Shown in pieces: positions 8,571-19,100 of a DNA stretch of 64,000 bases. The notes under the pieces were generated by a model, which saw nothing but the letters and a program-made list of their open reading frames with translations, was not told the DNA's origin and made no database searches. The stretch lies in NCBI RefSeq assembly GCF_029714285.1, contig NZ_CP121662.1, positions 2,542,001 to 2,606,000 of the forward strand, in the 5' to 3' direction. Each line of letters begins with the position of its first letter. Position 1 is the stretch's first letter. The stretch is from Rhizobium sp. CB3090 (lineage in GTDB: Bacteria > Pseudomonadota > Alphaproteobacteria > Rhizobiales > Rhizobiaceae). Position numbers and translations under genes: made by a program.

Positions 8571-8606
8571 AAAAAAGGCCAGTTTCCCCATGAAACGGAG
8601 CCGGCC
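8571..8606 (-). terminator. Rho-independent terminator downstream of the small Cys-rich gene
   Basis: Minus-strand stem GGCC...GTTTC / GGAAAC...GGCC followed by TTTTTT. It separates the small gene at 8680-8901 from glmM. Confidence 0.75.
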
Positions 8607-8679
8607 TCCTAGTCTATCGGCGTAAATGCAGTGGCCGTTGGTACGGCTGCAGTTGGAAACGCGGATCATTCTCACATCC

Positions 8680-8901
8680 TTACTCGCGCTCGCCCCTGCC
8701 CTGAGCCTGCATCGGCGGACAAGGAACGGTTCCGTATGAGCAGAACACACAACAATCGCCGACCTTCGGCCGAAGGATGGCACCGCAGCCCTTGCATTCA
8801 TAGAAATGCTGACAAGCGTCTAATGGCATCGTTTCGGTCGCCTTGAAGCGGCAGATCGGACAGGTGATCGTGGAGCTGAGGATCACGGATGCTTCGCTCA
8901 T
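8680..8901 (-). CDS. Small GDCCVxC-domain cysteine-rich protein
   Basis: 73 residues beginning MSEASVILSSTITCPICRF. It has three Cys pairs, CPIC, CKGC and the diagnostic GDCCVFC, plus HFYEC, giving a zinc-ribbon-like or thiol centre. This is the GDCCVxC family, some members of which are selenoproteins and some of which sit beside mercury or arsenic resistance genes. Here all positions are Cys, with no in-frame TGA. No metal-resistance genes are near; it lies between the ftsH terminator and its own terminator, so it is probably transcribed alone. Function unknown. ATG 8901 is favoured over the ATG at 8934, which lies inside the ftsH terminator. Confidence 0.75.
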   Translation of the reverse strand: MSEASVILSSTITCPICRFKATETMPLDACQHFYECKGCGAILRPKVGDCCVFCSYGTVPCPPMQAQGRGERE

Positions 8902-8932
8902 AGAGATATTCCGTTCGCTACCCTCGACCATC

Positions 8933-8971
8933 AAAAAAAGGCCAGCTCCCTGATCAAAGGAGAACTGGCCT
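8933..8971 (-). terminator. Rho-independent terminator of ftsH
   Basis: Minus-strand arms AGGCCAG (8971-8965) and CTGGCCT (8945-8939), extended by CTCC/GGAG pairing, followed by TTTTTT. It lies 30-70 bp past the ftsH stop. Confidence 0.88.
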
Positions 8972-9002
8972 CTTCGTTTACATGTTCAATCGGCTCCGTT
9001 GG

Positions 9003-10946
<1,944 letters not shown>

Positions 10947-10999
10947 CGAACTCCCCAGCACTGAAACTTCCGCCGTCGAACGGCGGCATTACTTGATCC

Positions 11000-11031
11000 C
11001 TAACATAGGGTTGCGCCAAGCCATTGCCAAG
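11000..11031 (-). promoter_or_regulatory. RpoH (sigma-32)-type promoter of ftsH
   Basis: On the minus strand CTTG (11031-11028), an 18-nt spacer and CCTATGTTAG (11009-11000) match the alphaproteobacterial RpoH consensus CTTG-N17/18-CYTATNTNNG at every fixed position. The predicted 5' UTR before the ftsH ATG at 10946 is about 47 nt. Confidence 0.75.
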
Positions 11032-11070
11032 GCAAACCGCATCGCCACATGTTTTTTCCGTCAATAACCC

Positions 11071-12393
11071 TCAAAGTGGCGGCCGCGCATAGGGTTCACG
11101 GCCAAAGCAGGCCGACAACCGATCCGCAAATGTGAGATCGAATCGTGTCAAAAAGCGGTCGAAAGGCGCAAGATACGGCACAATCGCGGCAGACGCGGCG
11201 TTTTCGCCGTCGCCGCTGATGACCAGCGGCAGCACCGCCCGCGCACGCTGCACGGCACCTTTCGGCAAACCCTCCGGAAATTCCGCAGCACCTCTCGCGC
11301 CCGCTGCTTCGATACGGACGGCGGTCGTGCCGCGATTAATGATCTGAAAGCGGCCATCCCATATGCCAGCCGCTCCTGATGCAAGCTCAAGCGGCCGGAT
11401 ATCACGGTTTTCGCGCATGAGATAAAGCCCGTCGCGGCGCAGATCGAAAACAACCCCGCCCGCCGTGCGCCGCCCCGGCTTTCCCTCGCCGATGAAATCC
11501 AGGATGCGACGCATCCGTTCGCGGCCCGGCCCGTAGGGTTCACCGCCGAATACGGCCGTAAGATAAGGGAGCGCATAGGAGAGAACTGCCTCGTCAGCCG
11601 CCAGCGCATCGCGGCCGACGGCGCAAAGCACGCCCGCATAAACCATCACATATCTGTCCAGCCATGCAGCAGCTTCCGTCGAAAGTACCGCACGAGCCGC
11701 CCCGCCGTCAGATGCCAAAGGTGACGCGGCATCCTGCGCCAAGCGTTTGCGCGTGCGCACGCGCTCATAGCGAACATCCTCATTGCTGGGATCATCCAGC
11801 CAGGACATGCCCCGCCGGGCGAGATAGGTCCGAATATCCGCCCGCCAGCAGGCGAGAAACGGCCTGACGATCCAAAGACGCCGATTGAATAGCATGGCGT
11901 CGGCGATGCCGGTGCCGCCAACGCTTTCAGTCTCGTTCGAACGTGCAGCGCGCATGGCCAAGGTCTCGCGCTGGTCATCAAGCGTGTGGGCGGTAACGAC
12001 AAGGGTGGCAGAGATTTCGGCGGCGATATCGGCAAGCAGCCCATAACGCGCCTCGCGCGCAGCCGCCATGATACCGCTCTTCGGCTTTTCGCCCTCCCAG
12101 CGGCGAATAATATGGGGTACGCCAAGCGAAACGCAGAGGGCGGCAACATCGCGCGCTTCATCGGCAGACTCCGGCCGCAAACCATGATCGATCGTGGCGG
12201 CGGAAAGGGCGATGTCTGAATTCGGGTAAGATTTCAGCTGCTCGGCTAAAGCAGCCAGGAGGCCGGTCGAATCGCTGCCGCCGGAAATGGCGACCAGAAT
12301 ATGGGCGGGCTTGAAAAGGGAATGAATAAAATCGGCCGCTGCGGCGTCTGGCATTTGGGCTGTGGCAGCACCAGTCACAGCTTCACCCGACAT
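11071..12393 (-). CDS. tilS: tRNA(Ile)-lysidine synthase
   Basis: Modifies C34 of tRNA-Ile(CAU) to lysidine with ATP and lysine, changing decoding from AUG to AUA; essential in most bacteria. The PP-loop ATPase signature ILVAISGGSDSTGLL is at residues ~32-46, with the nearby THTLDDQRET and the TRRRL-like substrate region represented by SNEDVRYERVRTRKRL. 440 residues, normal size. The start lies 5 nt after the cpoB stop, consistent with co-transcription. The C-terminal domain is poorly conserved, as is usual. Confidence 0.93.
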   Translation of the reverse strand: MSGEAVTGAATAQMPDAAAADFIHSLFKPAHILVAISGGSDSTGLLAALAEQLKSYPNSDIALSAATIDHGLRPESADEARDVAALCVSLGVPHIIRRWEGEKPKSGIMAAAREARYGLLADIAAEISATLVVTAHTLDDQRETLAMRAARSNETESVGGTGIADAMLFNRRLWIVRPFLACWRADIRTYLARRGMSWLDDPSNEDVRYERVRTRKRLAQDAASPLASDGGAARAVLSTEAAAWLDRYVMVYAGVLCAVGRDALAADEAVLSYALPYLTAVFGGEPYGPGRERMRRILDFIGEGKPGRRTAGGVVFDLRRDGLYLMRENRDIRPLELASGAAGIWDGRFQIINRGTTAVRIEAAGARGAAEFPEGLPKGAVQRARAVLPLVISGDGENAASAAIVPYLAPFDRFLTRFDLTFADRLSACFGREPYARPPL

Positions 12394-12398
12394 CTCGA

Positions 12399-13436
12399 TC
12401 AGCAGGCAAGACGCTTTTGTTCGCTAGCTACTTTGGTGGTAACGGCCTTCGAAGCCTTCGGATAACGCTTGGTCACTTCGCGCAGCGTCGCACAAGCCGT
12501 ATCCTTGTTGTCCAGCGCGGCGAGCGACATGCCAAGCTTCAGCAGCATTTCCGGCGCCTTTTCCGAGGTGCTGTATTTCTGATGCGCGTTCAGGAAAGTC
12601 TTGGCCGCATCATTGTATTTGCCCTGCGAATAAAGTGCTTCGCCAAGCCAGAAGTTGGCATCGGCTGCGCGGGAGCTGTTCGGGTAGCTGTCGATATATT
12701 GGCGGAACTCCTGTTCGGCGACGCTGTAGTCGCCGGACAGGACGTGGCCGTAGGCCGATTTGTACTGATCGCCTTCGTTGCCGAGCGAGGCCGTCTGCGT
12801 TCCGGAGCCGGCAGCAGGTGCCGCGCCCGAACCGTTGTTGGCGCGCGTTGCCGTCGAGCCAACCTGCTTGCCGTTCTGATCGAATTGGATCGAGCCAAGC
12901 TGGCTCGGCGGCTTGCCGGAACCGCCGCCCTGTTGCGCGGTATTCGGCGTGTCGCCGCCTTGCGAATCGCTGATGACGCCGGCAATGTCGTCCTGCTGCT
13001 GACCGCCGCCGCCCTGCGCCGGGACATCGGCCTCACTCTTCTTCATCGAGCCGCCGCTGCTGGTGCCGGCTGCGCCGCCAGTGCCTCCGCCGCCACGCTT
13101 TTCAAGCTGCTGGAAGCGGAATTCATTGTCTTCCTGCGTCTTGCGGATCTGTTCCTGCATCTGCAGCAACTGATAGCTCATTTCTTCGACGCGGCCGTTC
13201 AACTGGCGCATCTGGTCCTCAAGCTGCTGCAAGCGGACTTCAGCATCGCTGTTTTGAACGTTGATGACCGGTGCCTGCCCGAATTGCCTCTGGGGAGCGG
13301 CATTGTTCGGAACGGCCTGTTCCGATGCACTGCGACCGCCCAAATGAAGTCCGAACAGATTTAAGGCAGACGCGTCACGCTCGCTGCCAGCGACGGCGGC
13401 GAGACAAAGCAAGCTCGCCACGACAAGTTTTCTCAT
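12399..13436 (-). CDS. cpoB: Cell division coordinator CpoB (YbgF), Tol-Pal system
   Basis: Periplasmic TolA-interacting protein that links outer-membrane constriction to peptidoglycan synthesis. About 345 residues: signal peptide MRKLVVASLLCLAAVAGS, a coiled-coil trimerisation segment (VRLQQLEDQMRQLNGRVEEM; residues ~65-110), a long low-complexity Gly/Gln/Ser linker, and C-terminal TPR repeats (YKSAYGHVLSGDYSVAEQEF, ANFWLGEALYSQGKYNDAA). ATG 13436 has AGGA upstream and opens the signal peptide. The disordered linker is longer than in E. coli CpoB. Last tol-pal gene of the block, followed by tilS. Confidence 0.93.
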   Translation of the reverse strand: MRKLVVASLLCLAAVAGSERDASALNLFGLHLGGRSASEQAVPNNAAPQRQFGQAPVINVQNSDAEVRLQQLEDQMRQLNGRVEEMSYQLLQMQEQIRKTQEDNEFRFQQLEKRGGGGTGGAAGTSSGGSMKKSEADVPAQGGGGQQQDDIAGVISDSQGGDTPNTAQQGGGSGKPPSQLGSIQFDQNGKQVGSTATRANNGSGAAPAAGSGTQTASLGNEGDQYKSAYGHVLSGDYSVAEQEFRQYIDSYPNSSRAADANFWLGEALYSQGKYNDAAKTFLNAHQKYSTSEKAPEMLLKLGMSLAALDNKDTACATLREVTKRYPKASKAVTTKVASEQKRLAC

Positions 13437-13539
13437 ATGGATCATCCTGCCCATTGATTCTTCGCACCCCAGGGCGCGAACAGGAGATTTTTACAATTAA
13501 TCTCAAAAAGCAACGGAGTTCGGCCAAAGTGTGGTCAAA

Positions 13540-13569
13540 AAAGTAAAGGCGGCCACGGGGACCGCCTTT
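13540..13569 (-). terminator. Rho-independent terminator after pal
   Basis: Minus strand AAAGGCGG / CCGCCTTT with a 9-nt loop, followed by ACTTTTTT. It lies in the pal-cpoB gap, so cpoB may have partly independent transcription. Confidence 0.8.
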
Positions 13570-13596
13570 GTGCATTTGGACCTGAATTTCGGCCTA

Positions 13597-14130
13597 TCAG
13601 GAACCAGCGCCGTTGAGCACGGTGACGGCGCGGCGGTTCTGCGACCAGCAGGAAATATCGTCGCAGGTGGCGACCGGGCGTTCCTTGCCGTAGGAGATCG
13701 TCTTCATGCGCTGAGCCGGAACACCGCGCGAAGCGAGATAGTCCTTGGTAGCGGCAGCACGGCGGGCGCCGAGAGCGAGGTTGTATTCGCGCGTACCGCG
13801 CTCGTCGGCATGGCCTTCGACGGTGATTGCATAGTTCGGATAACGGGCGAGCCACTGAGCCTGACGATCGAGCGTCTGGGCGGCATCGGCGCGGATCGAC
13901 GAGCTGTCGGTATCGAAGAAGATGCGATCGCCAACATTGACCGTGAAATCCTGCGGCGAGCCCGGAGCGGCATTGCCGGCGCCATTGAGGCCAAGACCGT
14001 TGGCATCGTTCGGCAAGCCCTTTTTAGAAGCGCAGCCAGCCAATGAAAGGCCGACGAAAAGTGCGATCATGATCGGGTTGCGGGCGAGGTTTTGCATGTG
14101 GCCAACGGCCGGGTTTGCGATGCGGCTCAT
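13597..14130 (-). CDS. pal: Peptidoglycan-associated lipoprotein Pal
   Basis: OM lipoprotein that binds meso-DAP peptidoglycan and TolB/TolA. 177 residues. The lipobox LSLAGC follows the hydrophobic stretch MIALFVGLSLAG, with acylated Cys at ~33. The OmpA-like domain shows IFFDTDSSSIRADAA, VEGHADERGTREYNLALG (peptidoglycan-binding loop) and the C-terminal NRRAVTVL. Two Cys (ATCDDISCWSQNRR) near the end are typical of alphaproteobacterial Pal. ATG 14130 has GGAGAGA 7 nt upstream. Confidence 0.97.
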   Translation of the reverse strand: MSRIANPAVGHMQNLARNPIMIALFVGLSLAGCASKKGLPNDANGLGLNGAGNAAPGSPQDFTVNVGDRIFFDTDSSSIRADAAQTLDRQAQWLARYPNYAITVEGHADERGTREYNLALGARRAAATKDYLASRGVPAQRMKTISYGKERPVATCDDISCWSQNRRAVTVLNGAGS

Positions 14131-14396
14131 GGCCGGTCTCTCCTTACGTCTCTATCAGGGTTGCCAGACTGTAACCGGGTTCGGTTAATCCGATGCCAAC
14201 AAATATGGTTAATGATGTCCTAAACTTGTCCCGAAATGGTCCACTCACAGGACTTTGCGGCGACAAAGTGACGCTTGAGCGGATCAGCGAATTTTCGAGC
14301 CACCGCCCGCTCAAGCTGTTCTTTGCATGATCTTGTCCCAAACAGCTTCGCGCCTTTCGCGGCCCGAAGGTCGATCACGATCATGCCTGACCCGCC

Positions 14397-15722
14397 CTAC
14401 TCGAGGAGCGGCGACCAGGCCGGGTCTGAGGCGAAGCCCGGGGTCGGGATCTTCTGTTCGTTGTAACCCGTCAGGTCGATCGAATAGAGCTGCGGTCCGC
14501 TGGAACCCTGCGGTTCGCGGAAGAACATGATGACGCGGCCATTCGGCGCCCAGGTCGGACCTTCATTATGGAAGCCCGTGGTCAGCAGACGCTCGCCCGA
14601 ACCGTCCGGCTTCATGACGCCGATGGAGAACGACTGGCCGGACTGCTTGGTGAAGGCAATAAGATCGCCGCGCGGCGACCAGACCGGCGTCGAATAGGCG
14701 CCGTCGCCGAAGGAAATGCGGTGCTGGTTAGAACCATCCGCATTCATCACATAGATCTGCTGCTTGCCGCCGCGGTCGCTTTCGAAGGCGATCTGCGTGC
14801 CGTCAGGCGAATAGGACGGCGACGTATCGATGGCGGCCGTCGACGTCAGGCGGGTCGTCGTGCGCGAACGCAGATCCATCGTATAGATGTTGGCATTGCC
14901 TTCCTGCTGCAGGCTCATGATCACCCGCTGGCCATCCGGCGAGAAGCGCGGCGAAAAGGTCATGCCGGGAAAATTGCCGACCAGCTCGCGCTGGCCCGTC
15001 TGCAGTTGCAGCAGATAGACGCGGGGCTGCTGGTTGGCGAAGGACATGTAGGTCACTTCCTGCCGGTTCGGCGAGAAGCGCGGCGTCAGCACGAGGTCGC
15101 TGCCATCAGTCAGCATGCGGGCATTGAAGCCGTCTTGGTCCATGATGCCGAGCTGCGTCTTGCGGGCCGTCTTCGGGCCGCTTTCGGCGACGAACACGAC
15201 GCGGGTGTCGAAATAGCCCTTCTCGCCCGTGATCTTCTCATAGATCGCGTCGGCGATGATGTGGGCGACCCGGCGCCAGTTGTCCGGCTGCGCATAGAAC
15301 TGCTGGCCGACCATCTGCTGGTTGCCATAGGTGTCCCACAGGCGGAACTCGGCGCGTAGGCGGCCGCCCTCCTGCGTCACCCGGCCGGTCACCAGCGCCT
15401 GAGCGTTGATTGCGGTCCAATCCTGGAAGCGCGGTGTCGAATCGGGATTGCTGATCTTCTCGATAAAGGCCTGCTTGTTGATCGGTGCGAACAGGCCGGA
15501 CCGCTGCAGGTCGGCAGCGATGACGCCGGAGACCTGGGCACCGAGGCCATCATTCGACAGAAGGTCGGTGATGGCGATTGGCATCGGCTGGACGTTGCCC
15601 TTGTTGATGTTGATCTCGACCACAGCATAGGCCGGAGTGGCGAGGGCTGCCGTCAGGCCTGCCAGCACCAGCAGGAGACGAACGAGGGATTTTCTAATCA
15701 TATGTGCCAAGCCTTTCAGCAT
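14397..15722 (-). CDS. tolB: Tol-Pal system protein TolB
   Basis: Periplasmic beta-propeller that alternately binds Pal and TolA. Signal peptide ends near ALATPAYA; the N-terminal domain is followed by propeller repeats with the [14 protein letters not shown] / [16 protein letters not shown] / [13 protein letters not shown] pattern. 441 residues, full length. The ATG at 15722 overlaps the preceding stop as TAATG, suggesting translational coupling. An internal ATG at 15701 also precedes the signal peptide and cannot be excluded. Confidence 0.97.
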   Translation of the reverse strand: MLKGLAHMIRKSLVRLLLVLAGLTAALATPAYAVVEININKGNVQPMPIAITDLLSNDGLGAQVSGVIAADLQRSGLFAPINKQAFIEKISNPDSTPRFQDWTAINAQALVTGRVTQEGGRLRAEFRLWDTYGNQQMVGQQFYAQPDNWRRVAHIIADAIYEKITGEKGYFDTRVVFVAESGPKTARKTQLGIMDQDGFNARMLTDGSDLVLTPRFSPNRQEVTYMSFANQQPRVYLLQLQTGQRELVGNFPGMTFSPRFSPDGQRVIMSLQQEGNANIYTMDLRSRTTTRLTSTAAIDTSPSYSPDGTQIAFESDRGGKQQIYVMNADGSNQHRISFGDGAYSTPVWSPRGDLIAFTKQSGQSFSIGVMKPDGSGERLLTTGFHNEGPTWAPNGRVIMFFREPQGSSGPQLYSIDLTGYNEQKIPTPGFASDPAWSPLLE

Positions 15723-16144
15723 TAAAGCGCCATGTCGCCCGGTGCGAAGTTCAGTATGACTTCGACCGCGCTAGTTTCATTGTCGAATTGAGCCCGCGGC
15801 AAATTCTTGAAAGGCGCCGCCCTGAGGAGTGCGCGCACAGCGCTTGCCGCAGCAGCGATCTGCGTCTCTTTGGGACCGCCCCTTGTCGTGACGTATGGCT
15901 CGCCCGTGATCTGCCCAGTGCGATCGAGCCTGAGGCGAATTTGGACATGGACATTCTTCATGCCAGGCAGCCCCGGCGTGATATTCCAATTCTCCGCCAC
16001 TTTTGCGCGAATGCCATCCGCAGCCGCGTGCTCAAGCGGACGCGCGCCGGCGGCATTCGCAGGCTGAGCTGACACCGAACCTGCCAGCATGATCCCAAGA
16101 GCCACAAGCAAGCTCAGGCCGAAACGGGGACAATAGTTCGTCAT
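15722..16144 (-). CDS. Secreted TolA C-terminal-domain-like protein (TolA paralogue)
   Basis: About 140 residues: a signal peptide ([24 protein letters not shown]) followed directly by one TolA-C-type domain. It parallels the C-terminus of the adjacent tol[32 protein letters not shown] here against IAKYWNLMPGLEGASDVRIKVHFRLDKSGQI there, then [11 protein letters not shown] against GEPEATTSGGP. It lacks the membrane anchor partner motif and the stalk, so it should be free in the periplasm. The tolA stop and this start overlap (TGATG), and its stop overlaps tolB (TAATG), so it is translated as part of the tol operon. Could compete with or assist TolA at Pal/TolB; no function is established from sequence. 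Confidence 0.85.
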   Translation of the reverse strand: MTNYCPRFGLSLLVALGIMLAGSVSAQPANAAGARPLEHAAADGIRAKVAENWNITPGLPGMKNVHVQIRLRLDRTGQITGEPYVTTRGGPKETQIAAAASAVRALLRAAPFKNLPRAQFDNETSAVEVILNFAPGDMAL

Positions 16145-17457
16145 CACATCCCCAGATCCGCTGCACTGAAGTTCACGACGACTTCCTGCCAGGTGTCATA
16201 TTTATCGGGCGGCAGGATCTTCAGGTAGTCCGACTGTGCCCGCTGCACGGCACGCACAGCGGCGCTCTGCATTGCCGATTGCGTCGACGCCGGCCCGCCA
16301 CTCGTCGTCGCCTCCGGTTCGCCGACGATCTGCCCAGACTTGTCGAGCCTGAAATGCACCTTGATCCGGACGTCGCTTGCACCTTCGAGGCCAGGCATCA
16401 GGTTCCAGTATTTGGCAATCAGATCGCGCAAGCCGTCCTGCTCGCTCTGGCTGAGCTTGCCTCCGCCAAGCGACTTCATGCCACCGCGCGAGGTGACCTG
16501 GGTATCGGCGCCGGCGGAAGCCTGTTTGGAGGAACGCGCCGCACCGCCCTTTGACGATGTATTGTTCAGAACGTTTGCGATCTGATCAGCAAGGCCGTCG
16601 TCCAGCCCCTTGTTGGAGCCTTTGGCAGTCTCGCGCTTCTTGTCACTGTCCTTCTGGCCGTCATCGGTCGAGGTATTCTTGCTCGTGCTCTGCGTCGTCG
16701 TTTTGTCCGTGGGCTTCGCCGTCGGCTTGGCGTCCGCCACTTGTTGCGGCTTCGTAACGGGCTTCGGCTCCGGTTTTGGGTCGGGCTTCGTCTCCGCGGT
16801 CTTCGGCGGCTGCACTGGCTGCGGCTTCACATCGGGAACGGGAACTTTGTCCGCCGGTGGCTGTGCAGCCTGCTCGGTCGGATTTTCGGTTACCGGCTTC
16901 GGATCAGCCTTTTGCGGAGTGGGAGTTGGCGTGGGTGTTGGGGTCGGAGCAGGCGTGAGCTCGGCCTTCTGCGGCGTCGGTTCCGTCTTCGGCGGCGGGG
17001 GCGTTGGCGTTGGAGTGGGCGTCACGTCCGGCTTCTGCTGCGGAATGGCGGCCACTTCCTTTGGCGCCGCTTCAGTATCCTGCTGCTCGATCGTCTTGAC
17101 GTCGTTCGGTCGCGGATCGTTTTGCGGGACAGGCGTATCCACCTTCTTCGGTGCTAATGCCGCTGTGTCGCTCTCTGGCCGTTGGGTCGGCACGACGGGG
17201 TTCTTGATATCGACGTTGTTCTCGCCGACGTTCTGAGCATTGGCAACCTGATCTTGCTTCGTCGTCTGCTTCCGTGCGACGTGATCCGTAACCGGCGCTT
17301 TCTTCTCGCCCTGCTGCATTTGATCGGCAGGGACGATATCGACGTCCATCGCCGTGCTTTCCGGCGTCTCCAGAGGCGCAGGCGCACTCAGCGTCAACAT
17401 GGCGCCGATCAGCACCAAGATGTGAATGACCGCAGATGTGGCGATGCTACGCTTCAT
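16144..17457 (-). CDS. tolA: Cell envelope integrity protein TolA
   Basis: Inner-membrane protein spanning the periplasm; couples the TolQR proton motor to TolB-Pal. The N-terminal TM MKRSIATSAVIHILVLIGAM holds the S-x3-H pair (Ser8, His12) needed for TolQR contact. Residues ~35-300 form a stalk rich in Pro, Lys, Thr and Gln, with PTPTPTPPPP and PDPKPEPKP runs instead of the Ala/Lys helix of E. coli. The C-terminal domain (from ~330) has YWNLMPGLEGASDVRIKV and LDKSGQIVGEPEATTSGGP. 437 residues. Follows tolR by 9 nt and overlaps the TolA-C paralogue. Confidence 0.95.
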   Translation of the reverse strand: MKRSIATSAVIHILVLIGAMLTLSAPAPLETPESTAMDVDIVPADQMQQGEKKAPVTDHVARKQTTKQDQVANAQNVGENNVDIKNPVVPTQRPESDTAALAPKKVDTPVPQNDPRPNDVKTIEQQDTEAAPKEVAAIPQQKPDVTPTPTPTPPPPKTEPTPQKAELTPAPTPTPTPTPTPQKADPKPVTENPTEQAAQPPADKVPVPDVKPQPVQPPKTAETKPDPKPEPKPVTKPQQVADAKPTAKPTDKTTTQSTSKNTSTDDGQKDSDKKRETAKGSNKGLDDGLADQIANVLNNTSSKGGAARSSKQASAGADTQVTSRGGMKSLGGGKLSQSEQDGLRDLIAKYWNLMPGLEGASDVRIKVHFRLDKSGQIVGEPEATTSGGPASTQSAMQSAAVRAVQRAQSDYLKILPPDKYDTWQEVVVNFSAADLGM

Positions 17458-17466
17458 GGCGATCCG

Positions 17467-17925
17467 TCAGTGATCCGTTATCTGCTGCGTAACCAGGCCG
17501 ATATTCTTGTAACCAGCCTCCTGAATGCGCGACATGACGTCGGCGATGACGCCATAAGGCGCTTTCCCGTCGCCACGTACGAAAATACGTTCATTATAGC
17601 CGGTGGTGGCGATCGCCTGTAGCTTGGCGGCAATCTCGGCCACGTCGATCTGCGTTTCCTGCAGGAAGACCTGGCCGTCCTGCTTGATGGAAATGGTGAT
17701 CGGCTGGGTCTGGGCATTCAAGGCGCCGGCCTGCGTTTGCGGCAGGTCGATCGGAACACCTGATGTCATCATCGGCGCGGCCACCATGAAGATGATCAGC
17801 AGCACGAGCATGACGTCGACCAGCGGCGTCACGTTGATATCGGCGATAGGGCCGCCCCGGCTACCGCCGCGACGCCCGCCCCGGCGGCCACCGCCGCCAC
17901 CTTTGCCTCCAACAGACATTGCCAT
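17467..17925 (-). CDS. tolR: Tol-Pal system protein TolR
   Basis: ExbD/TolR-type subunit of the TolQR proton channel. 152 residues: a cytosolic Gly/Arg-rich tail (GGKGGGGGRRGGRRGG), the segment IADINVTPLVDVMLVLLIIF whose Asp in PLVDVMLV is the proton-path residue, and a periplasmic domain ending near GLVTQQITDH. The Gly/Arg tail is a notable extension common in rhizobia. GGAG lies 8 nt before ATG 17925. Located between tolQ (27-nt gap) and tolA. Confidence 0.97.
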   Translation of the reverse strand: MAMSVGGKGGGGGRRGGRRGGSRGGPIADINVTPLVDVMLVLLIIFMVAAPMMTSGVPIDLPQTQAGALNAQTQPITISIKQDGQVFLQETQIDVAEIAAKLQAIATTGYNERIFVRGDGKAPYGVIADVMSRIQEAGYKNIGLVTQQITDH

Positions 17926-17952
17926 GTGATTTACTCCGGTTCCGTCAGCGAC

Positions 17953-18675
17953 TTATTGCGCTGCCTGGCGCGGCTGCAGCTTCTCATCGATCTGGCGCGA
18001 CAGGATGGCGGAGAATTCGTCCGCAAAACCTTCCATGCGCGCCGACAGCTTGCCGGCATCGGCCGAGAACTTGTTGTAGGCGATAACCGCCGGGATAGCG
18101 GCGACGAGGCCGATCGCGGTCGCGAGCAAGGCTTCTGCGATACCGGGAGCAACGACCGCGAGGTTGGTCGACTTCGAACCGGCGATCGCCTGGAACGAGG
18201 TCATGATACCGACGACGGTGCCGAACAGGCCGATGAACGGACCGGCGGAGCCGATGGTCGCAAGCGATCCGAGGCGGGCGACCAGATGTTCCGATTCACG
18301 CGCCAGCGTGACGTCCATGGCGCGATCGATACGCATCTGCAGGCCGATCGGCGAACGCGCTCCGCGCTCGAAGGACTTCTTCCATTCGCGCATGGCGGCA
18401 ACGAAGATGGCACTCAGCCCCGTATTGGTACGCTCCGAAAGCGTGCGATAGAGCTCCTCGAGCGACTGTCCCGACCAGAAGACCTGTTCGAAATGATCGA
18501 ACTGCCGGCGTGCCCGAGCGTAGCTCAGATATTTGTCGATGACGATCGCCCAGGTCCATACAGATGCCGCGAGCAGTCCGAGCATCACGAGCTTGACCAC
18601 AAAGCCCGCCTGCATGAAAAGCGACCAGAGAGTGATGTCCGGTGTGGTGGCCGCTGCCAATGCTACTTGTTCCAT
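17953..18675 (-). CDS. tolQ: Tol-Pal system protein TolQ
   Basis: MotA/TolQ/ExbB-family proton channel subunit, 240 residues with three TM helices: FVVKLVMLGLLAASVWTWAI (~25-45), and LGSLATIGSAGPFIGLFGTVVGIM plus ALLATAIGLVAAIPAVIAYN, which line the channel. The family signature GPFIGLFGTVVGIM is intact. First gene of the tolQRA-tolB part of the block; 425 bp separates it from ybgC. Confidence 0.97.
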   Translation of the reverse strand: MEQVALAAATTPDITLWSLFMQAGFVVKLVMLGLLAASVWTWAIVIDKYLSYARARRQFDHFEQVFWSGQSLEELYRTLSERTNTGLSAIFVAAMREWKKSFERGARSPIGLQMRIDRAMDVTLARESEHLVARLGSLATIGSAGPFIGLFGTVVGIMTSFQAIAGSKSTNLAVVAPGIAEALLATAIGLVAAIPAVIAYNKFSADAGKLSARMEGFADEFSAILSRQIDEKLQPRQAAQ

Positions 18676-19100
18676 TGATCCAAAATCCCCGAATCCAAAC
18701 GCCCGGCGCTAGACCGGGCGGCTAAAAGTGATCTCACAAGAAATGTTTGGCAGCCGCCGCTGAACGCCCTGGTCAAAGCCTTCCAAGCTTACAACTGCCT
18801 TCTTGCCGTCAAATTTGGTCAAAGGAAGGCGTGCTCCGCACAAACTCCGACAAGGGCAGTAAGACACTATTATGGTTAAAAGAATGTTAGCGTCGGAGCA
18901 TGAAAGATTGGACGGTGACGAACCTTATTCTGTCTCCTGGAAGGGACGGACCGGCGAAACCGGCGGCAGGCACAAAACAAATCTTGCGCGCGGAAATTCT
19001 TTCACACAAAAGTCAAGTTTTAGCAAGGAGCCTTTTTCGGGCCGCGACATTGCCGCGCACGGCCGCCTGCCAACCGCAAACCGCCTATGTCGTAGTGACG
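18676..19100 (-). other. 425-bp gap between ybgC and tolQ, likely tolQ promoter region
   Basis: No convincing gene. A short open frame on the plus strand (18872-19180) has no family likeness and overlaps the ybgC end. The region is AT-richer near 18840-18880 and around 19000, where a TTGACT hexamer occurs on the minus strand, but I see no clear -10. It probably holds the promoter and leader of the tol operon. Confidence 0.5.
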
